Shown here piece by piece: positions 1-9,412 of a stretch of DNA of 11,075 bases; the first letter of the stretch is position 1; each line of letters opens with the position of its first letter. The DNA is from an uncultured Collinsella sp. (GTDB lineage: Bacteria; Actinomycetota; Coriobacteriia; Coriobacteriales; Coriobacteriaceae): NCBI GenBank assembly GCA_900544205.1, contig UQUG01000062.1, positions 1 to 11,075 of the forward strand, written 5' to 3'. Position numbers and translations under genes: made by a program. Under the pieces are notes generated by a model. The model was not told the origin of the DNA, did not search any database, and was given only the letters and a program-made list of their open reading frames with translations.

Positions 1-18
1 ACGATCGGCAGACGCCAT
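1..18 (-). CDS. Start of an unidentified minus-strand gene (partial)
   Basis: Only the first six codons are in the window, reading Met-Ala-Ser-Ala-Asp-Arg on the minus strand, so no function can be given. The start is supported by a strong Shine-Dalgarno stretch (GGGAGGAG on the minus strand, around 25-32) with about six bases before the ATG at 18-16. The reading continues past the left edge. The region upstream of it (19-169) contains a perfect 6-bp inverted repeat, GCAGCA/TGCTGC at 71-76 and 81-86, that could be an operator or a small hairpin. The main uncertainty is that six codons cannot prove coding. Confidence 0.5.
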
Positions 19-169
19 ATCGAGCTCCTCCCTCACGATTAACTTGAACATTTGTCCATTATCACCCAGTGCAGCAGGATTGCTGCGGACATATCGGTTA
101 ACGGAGGGAAGAGGGGATGTGGGGGGGACGGAATACGTTGCAGCCCCACCCCAGCAACATCAGGGGAAT
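19..169. other. Intergenic region upstream of the left-edge gene
   Basis: No gene is visible here. The stretch holds the ribosome binding site of the left-edge gene, the GCAGCA-GGAT-TGCTGC inverted repeat (71-86) and a G-rich run at 119-127. GTGGGG (119-124) could pair with CCCCAC (144-149) across a 19-nt loop. On the minus strand GATAAT (about 57-62) resembles a -10 box, but no matching -35 box was found, so no promoter is called. Confidence 0.35.
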
Positions 170-306
170 GTCTCGATCTGTAACAGGTACAGGGTTATTG
201 GGCCCCTTGATGTTACAGATCGAGATCTTTCGGCAGCCGCCAACCTTCCGTCTCAATCTGTAACAGTTACGAGGCCAAACGGTCCCTTGTTGTTACAGAT
301 CGAGAC
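170..306. repeat. Hairpin-repeat array 1 (two units)
   Basis: Two inverted-repeat units lie in tandem. Unit 1 has arms at 171-185 and 211-225, a perfect 15-bp match (TCTCGATCTGTAACA and its complement). Unit 2 has arms at 251-265 and 291-305 with one mismatch at arm position 5 (A in the left arm, C opposite in the right). Both spacers are exactly 25 nt, and the linker between units (226-250) is 25 nt, so arms recur every 40 bp in alternating orientation. The linker begins TCTTTCG and contains CCAACCTT, features shared with the first linker of array 2. After unit 2, bases 306-332 resemble another linker (CAAA...CATTCG) with no recognisable unit behind it, which suggests truncation. The array starts 41 nt past the stop codon of the minus-strand nuclease gene. 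Function unknown; the arms are not followed by a U-run, so it is not a classic terminator. Confidence 0.93.
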
Positions 307-347
307 AAACTCGGCAGGAACAACCACATTCGCGTCAGTTGCACCCC

Positions 348-1418
348 TTAGCACCCATACCACTGGCGTCTCCATTCCTCAGCCAGATCGGCCCGCTGTG
401 GAATTCCCGCCAGTCTCATCTTTTCAGCCAGCTTTCCCGGGTTCTTGAGTTCATCAAATGTAAACCGAAGCACCTTGTGCCCGAGCATTGTCAGATGAGA
501 TTCCCGCTGACGCTCTGCCACGAATGGATCGACCGACTCCCGATCCCTACCATCCTGCAGGGTATACTTTCCCTTTCCGTCGAGCTCGCCGATCACGCAC
601 GTTCCATCCTCGAGCTTCCAGAAATAGTCGACGCGAAACACACGAGTCGGATCGAGCGGATCATGAAACTCCACCTGCAACTGCGGCACCGGAAAGCCGT
701 ACGCGATGAAGAACGCCCGGAAGCGCGACTCGCCGCCGTTTTCGGACAGCCCGTCCGCATGCGATGCAATCACCTGCGCCCTGCGATACCCACGCCTGCC
801 CTCGCAATCGGCGCGGAGGCGCTCGCACAAATCCCCACGTGATACACCTTTCGCCCGCAATGCAGAATCGGCGATTGCCAGACCATACGAAAACGGCGCA
901 CGCAGCAGACAATCCTCCACCGTGCGCCAAAACGGCGTCACCCGCACGCCATCGACTTGCTCAAGCACACCCGCCGTCTGCGGACGCAGCAGCCTACACC
1001 CCATACTCAATGTCACCGAACATCCCGTTTTGACCAAGTAACGCGGCCCGAGCAGATCATTCGGCACCTCCAGACCCCACAAAAGTGCCGCGTCATAACC
1101 CCAAAACGCCCAATCGGGATGAAACTCCGCAAGCCCCTTGATGGTCCACCGAGCCCGCTCCGACGGCGTCAACGCATCCCATTCATGCTGAAAACAGAAT
1201 AGATGCGATTCGGGCTCCGCAATATCGTCTGTGCCCACATGGCGCCGCAGCCACATGAGCTCGGCATTGTCGTGCGTTACAAGCAGCACGCCTTGTTCAG
1301 CCGCCTCCGTGAGTCTGGCGAGCATCCTATTCCGCGCCAACGTGTTGCGAGTCGTATGCTTGTGTTTAAAAACGGTATTAGACACTTTCATCACCACCAC
1401 GTCAGACAAATGGACCAT
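348..1418 (-). CDS. Predicted PD-(D/E)XK nuclease-like protein with AbiEi-like N-terminal region
   Basis: The protein is 356 residues if it starts at the ATG at 1418. The C-terminal third carries a pattern typical of the Vsr/DUF559-like PD-(D/E)XK nuclease fold: Glu230 in GGES, Asp264 in FRVDYFW, Glu278-Leu-Asp280-Gly-Lys282, a charged helix with Arg303 and Arg305, then the strand KVLRFTF near 315-321. These acidic residues and the lysine would form a metal-dependent cutting site. The middle (HPDWAFWGYDAALLWGL, about 100-116) resembles the region behind the winged helix in actinobacterial AbiEi-type proteins that often carry such a C-terminal domain. This is pattern recognition, not a search. 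The activity and target are unknown. A GGAGG lies 11 nt before this ATG and 5 nt before a GTG at 1424, so GTG may be the true start; the open frame reaches a TTG at 1442. The gene is bracketed by hairpin arrays 1 and 2, suggesting an accessory cargo gene. It may share a transcript with the hypothetical gene upstream. Confidence 0.75.
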   Translation of the reverse strand: MVHLSDVVVMKVSNTVFKHKHTTRNTLARNRMLARLTEAAEQGVLLVTHDNAELMWLRRHVGTDDIAEPESHLFCFQHEWDALTPSERARWTIKGLAEFHPDWAFWGYDAALLWGLEVPNDLLGPRYLVKTGCSVTLSMGCRLLRPQTAGVLEQVDGVRVTPFWRTVEDCLLRAPFSYGLAIADSALRAKGVSRGDLCERLRADCEGRRGYRRAQVIASHADGLSENGGESRFRAFFIAYGFPVPQLQVEFHDPLDPTRVFRVDYFWKLEDGTCVIGELDGKGKYTLQDGRDRESVDPFVAERQRESHLTMLGHKVLRFTFDELKNPGKLAEKMRLAGIPQRADLAEEWRRQWYGC

Positions 1419-1444
1419 CGTCACCGTTGCCTCCGCTGACAAAT

Positions 1445-1742
1445 GTCTTGATCTGTAACAGGAAGACCGTTTTTTGGCCGCTAGATGTTACAGATCGAGA
1501 TCTTTCGACACCGCGTCCAACCTTTGTCTCAATTTGTAACAGGTAGGTCGAGTTTTGGCCTGTAGATGTTACAGATTGAGACATTCCCCCAACCAGGTGC
1601 CAAACGTCTCGATCTGTAACAGTTAAACGTTCTCCAGGGCCCTAAACGTTACAGATTTAGACAAATCAGCAGCGCCCAAGCATTCGTCTCGATCTGTAAC
1701 AGGTAGACCGGTTTTTTGTCCCTAAACGTTAAAGATCGAGAC
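1445..1742. repeat. Hairpin-repeat array 2 (four units)
   Basis: Four tandem units lie between the start of the nuclease gene and the end of the hypothetical gene. Units: 1446-1500, 1527-1581, 1607-1661 and 1687-1741, each 55 bp with 15-nt arms and a 25-nt spacer. Linkers are 26, 25 and 25 nt. Unit 1 differs at arm position 4 only. Unit 2 has A-T in place of G-C at position 5 in both arms plus one T/G mismatch at position 8. Unit 3 has three mismatches and unit 4 has two, so these two are the most decayed. Spacers keep a loose common pattern: a GGTAGACC-like start, a T-rich middle and a CTA(G/A)A-like end. The array begins 36 nt past the stop codon of the upstream gene and ends about 22-28 nt before the possible nuclease starts, so it may form the nuclease leader or separate the two transcripts. 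Confidence 0.94.
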
Positions 1743-1778
1743 AAATAGACACGCGGCGGCGCTGCGACAGCCCATCCC

Positions 1779-2486
1779 TTACTCCCACTCCTGCTCGTAG
1801 ATGTTGAGGGACTTTACGTAGCGCCCCTGGGCGCCCATGATGTCGCGGACCAGACGCAAGAAGAAACTGATGCACGAGGTGTCAAAGCCATCCTGCAGGT
1901 CCTCCGGATGCACCGCACCAGGCCCATCGACCGCCGTGTCACTCAGGCGTGCGATGTCATACAGATAGAGTTGTCCCGCCGTCAGCCAGACATCGTCGAC
2001 GCAGGCGAGGCGCACCGCAATCGCGCCGTCGCTCCAATGCTCCTTTTGCACGATATGCGGGTCGTAGACATCAAAGCGACGGTCGGTGCGCGTATCCTTC
2101 AGCGCAACCATGCCGTTCGCAGGTTCCTTGTCCAAAATGCCAAAGCGCGAGAAATACTGCGTGTCGCGTACCTGCTCGAGCCGCTTGAGCGAGGCAGGCA
2201 AAAGCGATGCCGGCGGCTCGTCAACATACAGCTCGAGCAGCGTCTTGCCATGGCGATAGGAGCGCTCGAAGAGCAGCCAATCGGTAAACGCCATGTTGTA
2301 GGCCATGATTTCGTTTTGCGAAGGCTCGGTGCAATAGCTGAGCCACGGGTCGACAATGATCTCGAACTGTTCGCGCGCCGGCTCCAAAAACTGGAACTTC
2401 CGCAGCATCCAAAAATGGGCCATGTCGGCAATATCGTTGCCGACGGCTTCGGCTAGCTGCGGTCGGTCTAAAGCGTGGTCAGTCAT
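1779..2486 (-). CDS. Hypothetical protein, 235 residues
   Basis: I do not recognise this protein with confidence. It is soluble-looking, acidic, and lacks a signal peptide or membrane segment. The pattern around residues 46-90 (DPWLSYC, then MAFTDWLLFERSYRHGKTLLELYV), followed by a helical Leu-rich stretch and a beta-rich part with FDVYDPHIV (138-146), loosely recalls uncharacterised bacterial proteins in which an FxxWLLFE-like motif precedes a small beta domain, sometimes linked to SEC-C zinc motifs. No SEC-C motif is present here; the cysteines at 52, 162 and 205 are scattered. The start is well supported: GAGGAGG lies about six bases before the ATG at 2486. An imperfect inverted repeat, CTCAAA (2496-2501) and TTTGAG (2516-2521), overlaps the leader. 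The gene ends 36 nt before hairpin array 2 and is preceded by a gene-free stretch, so it probably has its own promoter. Confidence 0.82.
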   Translation of the reverse strand: MTDHALDRPQLAEAVGNDIADMAHFWMLRKFQFLEPAREQFEIIVDPWLSYCTEPSQNEIMAYNMAFTDWLLFERSYRHGKTLLELYVDEPPASLLPASLKRLEQVRDTQYFSRFGILDKEPANGMVALKDTRTDRRFDVYDPHIVQKEHWSDGAIAVRLACVDDVWLTAGQLYLYDIARLSDTAVDGPGAVHPEDLQDGFDTSCISFFLRLVRDIMGAQGRYVKSLNIYEQEWE

Positions 2487-2521
2487 GGCATCCTCCTCAA
2501 ACTGATAGACCTCAATTTGAG

Positions 2522-2775
2522 CTTACGAGGAGGGTGGTCGGCCACGACCAGCGCGGGCAAAATAGGCCTCCGGCTGCAAACCAGATGCTGACCAAACACT
2601 TGACGAAAAGCTTGACCGAAAATGCGCACCGCAACAAAACCGCAGGTAAACATAGACGGCCAACCCGCCCTTTTGAGCCAGATACCCACAGCCACCACAG
2701 AAACAACAGGTGACCACAGCCCAAGAAGTCGACAAATAAACACCCGTACGTCGACAAACGAGCAAATCGCTCGCA
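2522..2775. other. Gene-free stretch between hypothetical gene and gltD end
   Basis: I see no convincing gene in this stretch. Short open frames exist on both strands but lack ribosome binding sites, good codon use or recognisable products. It contains two near-identical direct repeats, CTTGACGAAAA (2599-2609) and CTTGACCGAAAA (2611-2622), and a second direct pair, GTCGACAAA (2728-2736 and 2750-2758), 22 bp apart. These could be protein-binding sites for the minus-strand hypothetical gene, whose promoter should lie here, but no clear -35/-10 pair was found. Confidence 0.4.
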
Positions 2776-2828
2776 AAGAGTGTCCCCAACGACTAGACAA
2801 AAAATGACTAGTCATTGGGGACACTCTT
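2776..2828. repeat. 21-bp inverted repeat past gltD, REP-like or terminator
   Basis: The arms at 2776-2796 and 2808-2828 match at 20 of 21 positions around an 11-nt loop. The inner part contains the perfect palindrome AATGACTAGTCATT (2803-2816), and AAATGACTA recurs at 2829-2837. The repeat starts 11 nt past the gltD stop codon on the minus strand. There, the small AATGA-CTAG-TCATT hairpin is followed directly by a run of Ts, so it could end gltBD transcription. The GTGTCCCCAA-type arm with GACTAG resembles sequences I associate with REP-like elements mobilised by Y1 (RAYT-type) transposases; this is memory, not a search result. No transposase gene is present in the window. Confidence 0.8.
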
Positions 2829-2839
2829 AAATGACTACT

Positions 2840-4321
<1,482 letters not shown>

Positions 4322-4326
4322 GGCAC

Positions 4327-7300
4327 TTACGCCTCCTTCTTGGTCGAAGCAACAGAGCTGGCAGCCACGGACGCACCGCCCGCGGCATCAAAGCGAGCGA
4401 CATCCGCGGCACTCGCGCGACCGGTCACGATGTCAAACGCCAGCTCCTCAGCCTGCGCATGCGTCTTGCCCACAGCCTCGGCCGCAGCGACAATCGCCAG
4501 CACGCGCTCGTACTCGGTCGGAATGACCTTCACAAAGTGCTTGCTCATCGTCTCAAAGCTGTAGAGCAGCTTAATGCCGCGCGGGCTCTGCGTCGCGTCC
4601 ACGTGCTCTTGGATGAGCTCGCGAATCTGCACCAGCTCGCCGGCCGTCGGGGCCTTGAGCTCAACGCTCTCGTGGTTCACACGGGCATCGAGCGTGCCGT
4701 ACTGGTCAAAGACATAGGCCACGCCGCCTGTCATGCCGGCGGCAAAATTCTGCCCGACCTCGCCCAGGATGAGCGCCAGACCGCCCGTCATATACTCGCA
4801 GCCATGGTTGCCGCAGCCTTCGACCACCACGGTGGCACCGGAGTTGCGCACGGCAAAACGCTGGCCGGCAAGACCGTTAATGAAGCCACGGCCGCTCGTG
4901 GCGCCAAAGAACGCAACGTTGCCCACGATGATGTTCTCGTCGAACTTGTAGGTCGCATGCGGGTTGGGGCGCACCGACACCTCGCCGCCCGAAAGGCCCT
5001 TGCCAAAGTAGTCGTTGGCGTCGCCGCACACGTTGAGCGTAATGCCGCGCGGCAGGAAGGCGCCAAAGCTCTGACCGGCCGAGCCATCGCAATCGATGGT
5101 GATGGAGCCGGCGGGCAGACCCTCGGGATGCGCCTTAGTCACCGCGTTGCCCAAGATGGTGCCGACGCAGCGGTTGACGTTGGCGATATCGGCGCGGAAG
5201 CGAATCGGACGCAGGTGCGCACGGGCATCGGCCGTATAGGGCACAAACAACGTGGAGTCGAGCGTCTTGTCGAGCTCGCTGTCCGCGGCCATCTGCGGCA
5301 GGAAGTGGCGACCGTCGGCGCCCGGAATATGCGCACCGAACTCGCAGGTCGCGCTCGCCAGCACGGGCGACAGATCGAGCAGGTTTGCTTTGCGGTTGCC
5401 CGGGACCTCGATCTGGCGTAAGCACTCGGGATGACCGACCATCTCGTCGACGGTGCGGAAGCCCAGGCTCGCCATGACCTCGCGCAGCTGCTCGGCAACA
5501 AAGAGCATAAAGTGCTCAACGTGCTCGGGCTTGCCGCGGAAGCCGCGACGCAGGCGGCAGTTTTGCGTAGCGATGCCGGCCGGGCAGGTGTCCTGCTGGC
5601 AGTCGCGCTGCATGAGGCAACCCATGGAGATGAGCGGCATGGTCGCAAAGCCAAACTCCTCGGCACCCAGCAGACAGGCGACGGCGACGTCGGTGCCGTC
5701 CATGAGCTTGCCGTCGGCTTCGAGCACCACGCGCGAGCGCAGGCCGTTTTGCAGCAGCGTCTGCTGAGCCTCGGCGAGGCCAAGCTCCAACGGCAGACCC
5801 GCATGCCAGATAGAGTCGCGCGCAGCGGCACCCGAGCCGCCATTGTGGCCGCTGATCAAGATCTTGTCGGCAGCACCCTTGGCCACACCGGTGGCGATGG
5901 TGCCGACGCCAGCCTCGCTGACCAGCTTGACCGACACGCGCGCGCCGGGGTTGGCGTTCTTAAGGTCAAAGATCAGCTCTGCCAGGTCCTCGATAGAGTA
6001 GATGTCGTGGTGCGGCGGAGGCGAGATCAGGCCGATGCCGGGCGTAGACTGACGGACCTCGGCGATCCAGGGGTAGACCTTCTTGCCGGGCAGGTGGCCA
6101 CCCTCGCCGGGCTTGGCGCCCTGGGCCATCTTGATCTGAATCTCGAAGGCGCTGCACAGATAGCGGCTCGTCACGCCAAAGCGCGCACTTGCTACCTGCT
6201 TGATGGCGGAGTTCTTGGAGTCTCCGTTAGCCAGCGGGGTCTCGCGACGCGGATCCTCGCCGCCCTCGCCGGAGTTGGAACGGCCGTGCAGGCGGTTCAT
6301 GGCGATGGCCATGCACTCGTGTGCCTCTTTGCTGATGGAGCCATATGACATGGCGCCGGTGTTAAAGCGGCGGACGATGTTGAGTGCGGACTCGACCTCG
6401 TCGAGTGCCACCGGAGTGCGGCCGCTGGCATCAAAGTCCAGCAGGTCGCGCAGGCGCACGGCACGGCCGGTGCGGTGCAGGCGGGCGCTGTACTCCTTAA
6501 AGGTGTCGTAGCTGTCCTCACGGCAGGCGGTCTGCAGCAGGTAGACAGTTTGCGGATCGATGAGGTGATCCTCGCCGCCGAGCGGGCGCCACTTGGTCAG
6601 ACCCAGCGTGGGCAGCTGATCGGGAGCCGGGCTCTTAAGGATAGCGAGCGCGGCGTCGTAGCGCTCGTTTTGCTCGCGCTCAACGTCCTCGACACCCATA
6701 CCGCCCACACGGCTCACCGTGCCGGCGAAGTACGCGTTGACGAACTCCGGCGTAAAGCCCACGGCCTCGAAGATCTGCGCCGAATGGTAGCTCTGCACCG
6801 TGGAGATGCCCATCTTGGACATGATGGAGACGATGCCGGCGGTCGCAGCCTTATTGTAGTTGGCGATGCCCTGCTCGGCCGTCACGTCCAGGTCGCCGCG
6901 TGCCGCCAGATCGCGGATGCACGCATGTGCGTTGTACGGATAGATGCCGCTCGCAGAGTAGCCCACCAGTGCCGCAAAGTCGTGCGGGGACACGGCGTCG
7001 CCGCACTCTACCACGATGTCGGCAAAGGTACGCACGCCGGCGCGGATCAGATGGTTGTGCACGCAGCCCACGGCGAGCAGCGAGGGCACGGGCACCTCGC
7101 CCGCAGCGGCGCGATCGCTCAGCACCACGATGTTCACGCCGTCGCGGACCGCAGCCTCAACGTCCTCTGCAAGCTGCTTGAGCGCAGCCTGCAGTGCGCC
7201 CTCGCCGGCATCACGGCGGTACACGGCACGGAAACGGCGGGTCTTAAAGCCCACGCGGTCGATGGCGCAGATGCGGTCAAACTCCTCCTCGTTGAGCAAT

Positions 7301-9012
7301 GGGCGCTCCAAGCGAACCAGCTGGCAGGCCGTACGGGAGTCCTCGAGCAGGTTGCCGTGATTGCCCAGGTAGAGCGTGGTCGAAGTCACCATGTGCTCGC
7401 GCAGGGCATCGATCGGCGGATTCGTGACCTGGGCGAACAGCTGATAGAAGTAGTCGAAGAACGAACGCGTCTTCTTGGACAGGCAGGCCAGCGGCGCATC
7501 GATGCCCATCGAGGCGAGCGGCGCCTTGCCCTGCTGGGCCATGGGACGCACGACCTCGTCAACATCATCCCAGTGATACCCGAGCTTAGCCATGCGCACG
7601 GCGGCGGGCACCTCGGCGTCCTCGGCGGGCGTTGCCGCGGCGGGCCTATCGAGCGCCTCGACCGTCAGCGTCTCCTCGGCAATCCAGTCGCGGTAGGGCT
7701 TTTCCTTGGCGTAACGGGCGCGCAGCTCTTCGTTGTAGATAACGCGTCCGCGGGCAAAGTCGACCTCGAGCATCTGGCCCGGCCCCAGACAGCCGCTCGT
7801 CAGGATGTTCTCGGGGCTCACCTCGATGGTGCCCACCTCGCTCGCCAGCATAAAGCGGCCGTCGCGCGTCACGTAGTAGCGAGCCGGGCGCAGGCCGTTA
7901 CGGTCGAGAGCGGCACCCAGGGTACGGCCGTCGGTAAAGGCGATGGCGGCAGGACCGTCCCACGGCTCCATGAGCATGGACTGGTAGGCGTCGTAGGCGC
8001 GGCGCTCCTCGCTCAGGCTGTCGTTGTGGTCCCACGGCTCGGGCAGCAACATGGACGCGGCACGCGTGAGCGGGCGACCGTTCATGACCAGGAACTCAAG
8101 CACGTTGTCCAGAATCGCGGAATCGGAGCCCTCGCGGTTGATGATGGGCATCACGCGCTCAAGATCATGCTGCAGCACGGGGCTGTACAGGTTGGGCTCG
8201 CGGGCGCGGATCCAGTTGACGTTGCCCTTGAGGGTGTTGATCTCGCCGTTATGGATGATAAAACGGTTGGGGTGCGCGCGTTCCCAGCTGGGCGTGGTGT
8301 TGGTGGAGTAGCGCGAGTGGACGAGCGCCACGGCCGTCTTGACGGCGGCGTCGTTGAGGTCGATGAAGAAGCGGCGCATCTGCGTGGCGACGAGCATGCC
8401 CTTGTACACGATGGTGCGCGAGCTCATGGAGCAGACGTAGAAGATCTTGTCGCGCAGGGCGAACTCGGCGTCGGCCTTCTTCTCGATGGTGCGGCGGCAC
8501 ACGTACAGGCGGCGCTCGAAGGCGTCACCGGCGGGCGTGTCGTCGGGGCGGCCCAGGAAGGCCTGCAGGATGGTGGGCATGCAGGCGCGGGCCGTCTCGC
8601 CCAGGTCGTGCGGGTCGACGGGCACCTCGCGCCAAAAGAGCAGCGGCACGCCGGCCTCGGCGCAGCCCTCCTCAAACACGCGACGGGCGTCCTCTACGCC
8701 CTTGTCGTCCTGCGGGAAGAACAGCATGGCCACGCCATAGTCGCCCTCTACCGGCAGAATCTGGCCACACTTTTGAGCCTCTTTGCGGAAAAAGTGATGC
8801 GGAACCTGGAACAGGATGCCGGCGCCGTCGCCGGTGTTCTTCTCGAGTCCGGTGCCGCCGCGGTGCTCCAAGTTGACCAGAATGGACAGCGCGTCGTCCA
8901 GAATCTGGTGATGGCGCTCGCCGTTGATATCGGCAAGCGCGCCGATGCCGCATGCATCGTGGTCGAATTCGGGGCGATAAAGGCCCTGCTGCTGAGCGGA
9001 ATCTGCCTGCAT
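4327..9012 (-). CDS. gltB: Glutamate synthase (NADPH) large subunit
   Basis: This 1561-residue protein converts glutamine and 2-oxoglutarate to two glutamates, using electrons delivered by GltD. Domains in order: a class II glutamine amidotransferase domain from Cys21 to about 430, where Cys21 of the CGIG motif would become the N-terminal nucleophile after removal of a 20-residue propeptide; a central domain (about 470-760); the FMN-binding synthase domain (about 810-1190) with GEGGHLPGKKV (969-979) and SGHNGGSGA (1054-1062); the 3Fe-4S cysteines Cys1132, Cys1138 and Cys1143; and the C-terminal GXGXG beta-helix (about 1260-1450, with GNVAFFGATSGRGFINGLAG). Length is normal for the bacterial alpha subunit. 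The start is supported by GGGGAGGA ending six bases before the ATG. It is the first gene of the gltB-gltD operon and is divergent from the Nramp gene. No frameshift or missing key residue is seen. Confidence 0.98.
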   Translation of the reverse strand: MQADSAQQQGLYRPEFDHDACGIGALADINGERHHQILDDALSILVNLEHRGGTGLEKNTGDGAGILFQVPHHFFRKEAQKCGQILPVEGDYGVAMLFFPQDDKGVEDARRVFEEGCAEAGVPLLFWREVPVDPHDLGETARACMPTILQAFLGRPDDTPAGDAFERRLYVCRRTIEKKADAEFALRDKIFYVCSMSSRTIVYKGMLVATQMRRFFIDLNDAAVKTAVALVHSRYSTNTTPSWERAHPNRFIIHNGEINTLKGNVNWIRAREPNLYSPVLQHDLERVMPIINREGSDSAILDNVLEFLVMNGRPLTRAASMLLPEPWDHNDSLSEERRAYDAYQSMLMEPWDGPAAIAFTDGRTLGAALDRNGLRPARYYVTRDGRFMLASEVGTIEVSPENILTSGCLGPGQMLEVDFARGRVIYNEELRARYAKEKPYRDWIAEETLTVEALDRPAAATPAEDAEVPAAVRMAKLGYHWDDVDEVVRPMAQQGKAPLASMGIDAPLACLSKKTRSFFDYFYQLFAQVTNPPIDALREHMVTSTTLYLGNHGNLLEDSRTACQLVRLERPLLNEEEFDRICAIDRVGFKTRRFRAVYRRDAGEGALQAALKQLAEDVEAAVRDGVNIVVLSDRAAAGEVPVPSLLAVGCVHNHLIRAGVRTFADIVVECGDAVSPHDFAALVGYSASGIYPYNAHACIRDLAARGDLDVTAEQGIANYNKAATAGIVSIMSKMGISTVQSYHSAQIFEAVGFTPEFVNAYFAGTVSRVGGMGVEDVEREQNERYDAALAILKSPAPDQLPTLGLTKWRPLGGEDHLIDPQTVYLLQTACREDSYDTFKEYSARLHRTGRAVRLRDLLDFDASGRTPVALDEVESALNIVRRFNTGAMSYGSISKEAHECMAIAMNRLHGRSNSGEGGEDPRRETPLANGDSKNSAIKQVASARFGVTSRYLCSAFEIQIKMAQGAKPGEGGHLPGKKVYPWIAEVRQSTPGIGLISPPPHHDIYSIEDLAELIFDLKNANPGARVSVKLVSEAGVGTIATGVAKGAADKILISGHNGGSGAAARDSIWHAGLPLELGLAEAQQTLLQNGLRSRVVLEADGKLMDGTDVAVACLLGAEEFGFATMPLISMGCLMQRDCQQDTCPAGIATQNCRLRRGFRGKPEHVEHFMLFVAEQLREVMASLGFRTVDEMVGHPECLRQIEVPGNRKANLLDLSPVLASATCEFGAHIPGADGRHFLPQMAADSELDKTLDSTLFVPYTADARAHLRPIRFRADIANVNRCVGTILGNAVTKAHPEGLPAGSITIDCDGSAGQSFGAFLPRGITLNVCGDANDYFGKGLSGGEVSVRPNPHATYKFDENIIVGNVAFFGATSGRGFINGLAGQRFAVRNSGATVVVEGCGNHGCEYMTGGLALILGEVGQNFAAGMTGGVAYVFDQYGTLDARVNHESVELKAPTAGELVQIRELIQEHVDATQSPRGIKLLYSFETMSKHFVKVIPTEYERVLAIVAAAEAVGKTHAQAEELAFDIVTGRASAADVARFDAAGGASVAASSVASTKKEA

Positions 9013-9194
9013 CGCGATCCTCCCCTAGATATTAGACAGTCAGTTGACTAGGCATACTAGGAGCATCGCCAGCCCGTTGTGTTTCCCGCCCGTTTCGAAA
9101 CAATCGCGTAACGCACGCCCTCCGAGTGGACACCGCCGACCTCAAGGACGGCAACAAGGGCCCCAAGTTCGGCCTGTAAGCTCACCGCTTCAAA
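9013..9194. other. Leader region of gltB plus intergenic sequence
   Basis: The first part holds the gltB ribosome binding site (9018-9025). It should also carry the gltB promoter. TAATAT (minus strand, 9034-9029) and TAGTAT (9059-9054) are possible -10 boxes, but neither has a good -35 box, and the first is very close to the ribosome binding site. An imperfect palindrome, AGTCA-GT-TGACT, lies at 9038-9049 and could bind a regulator. CCTAG and CTAGG flank it. The second part includes a likely gene remnant, listed separately. No intact gene is present. Confidence 0.35.
9126..9179 (+). pseudogene. Possible 3' remnant of a lost gene
   Basis: In one plus-strand frame, 17 codons end in TAA at 9177-9179 and read VDTADLKDGNKGPKFGL. 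Almost every codon is the GC-ending form used in the highly biased genes here (GAC, CTC, AAG, GGC, AAC, CCC, TTC, CTG), and the hydrophilic composition with a hydrophobic last residue looks like a true C-terminus. The same frame upstream reads as arginine-rich, unpatterned sequence with no start codon or ribosome binding site, so the bulk of the gene seems to be missing. I do not recognise the parent protein. Array 3 begins 17 nt after this stop. Chance is a real alternative for so short a stretch. Confidence 0.35.
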
Positions 9195-9412
9195 CATCTC
9201 AATCTGTAACAGGAGGAGCCGATTTCGACGACTAACTGTTACAGATTGAGATGTTTTCGAGAGACGGTTCCGAATGTCTCAATCTGTAACACGAAGGGCC
9301 AGTTTTTGCAGCTAACTGTTACAGATCGAGATTTTCCATAGGACCATTTCTTCTTGTCTTGATCTGTAACACCTAGACCCAATTTCCATCCCTAGTTGTT
9401 ACAGATCAAGAC
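9195..9412. repeat. Hairpin-repeat array 3 (three units)
   Basis: Three tandem units lie at 9197-9251, 9277-9331 and 9357-9411, each 55 bp with a 25-nt spacer; both linkers are 25 nt, so the period is exactly 80 bp. Unit 1 has perfect arms carrying an A-T pair at arm position 5, and the match extends two more bases on each side (17 bp in all). Unit 2 has an A/C mismatch at the same position. Unit 3 has perfect arms with a T-A pair at position 4. The linkers are not clearly similar to those of arrays 1 and 2. The array lies between the divergent gltB and Nramp genes and ends 123 nt before the Nramp start codon. Confidence 0.94.

Noticed and set aside
44..448. 134-codon plus-strand open frame at the left edge
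   Set aside because: It runs through array 1 and into the 3' end of the nuclease gene, so its sequence is explained by those features.
170..1742. CRISPR array
   Set aside because: Short repeats with 25-nt spacers look CRISPR-like, but the repeats alternate in orientation, are only 15-17 nt, the spacers are related to one another, and no cas genes are present.
1908..2456. 182-codon plus-strand open frame
   Set aside because: It is the complement of the better supported 235-residue minus-strand gene, which has a strong ribosome binding site.
2483..2824. Small hydrophobic minus-strand open frame upstream of the hypothetical gene
   Set aside because: No ribosome binding site is seen, it runs into the 21-bp inverted repeat, and codon use is unlike the real genes, so a membrane protein is not supported.
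6475..9051. 858-codon plus-strand open frame
   Set aside because: It lies entirely opposite gltB, whose domains and cysteines are intact. Its product has no recognisable pattern and its length follows from high GC.
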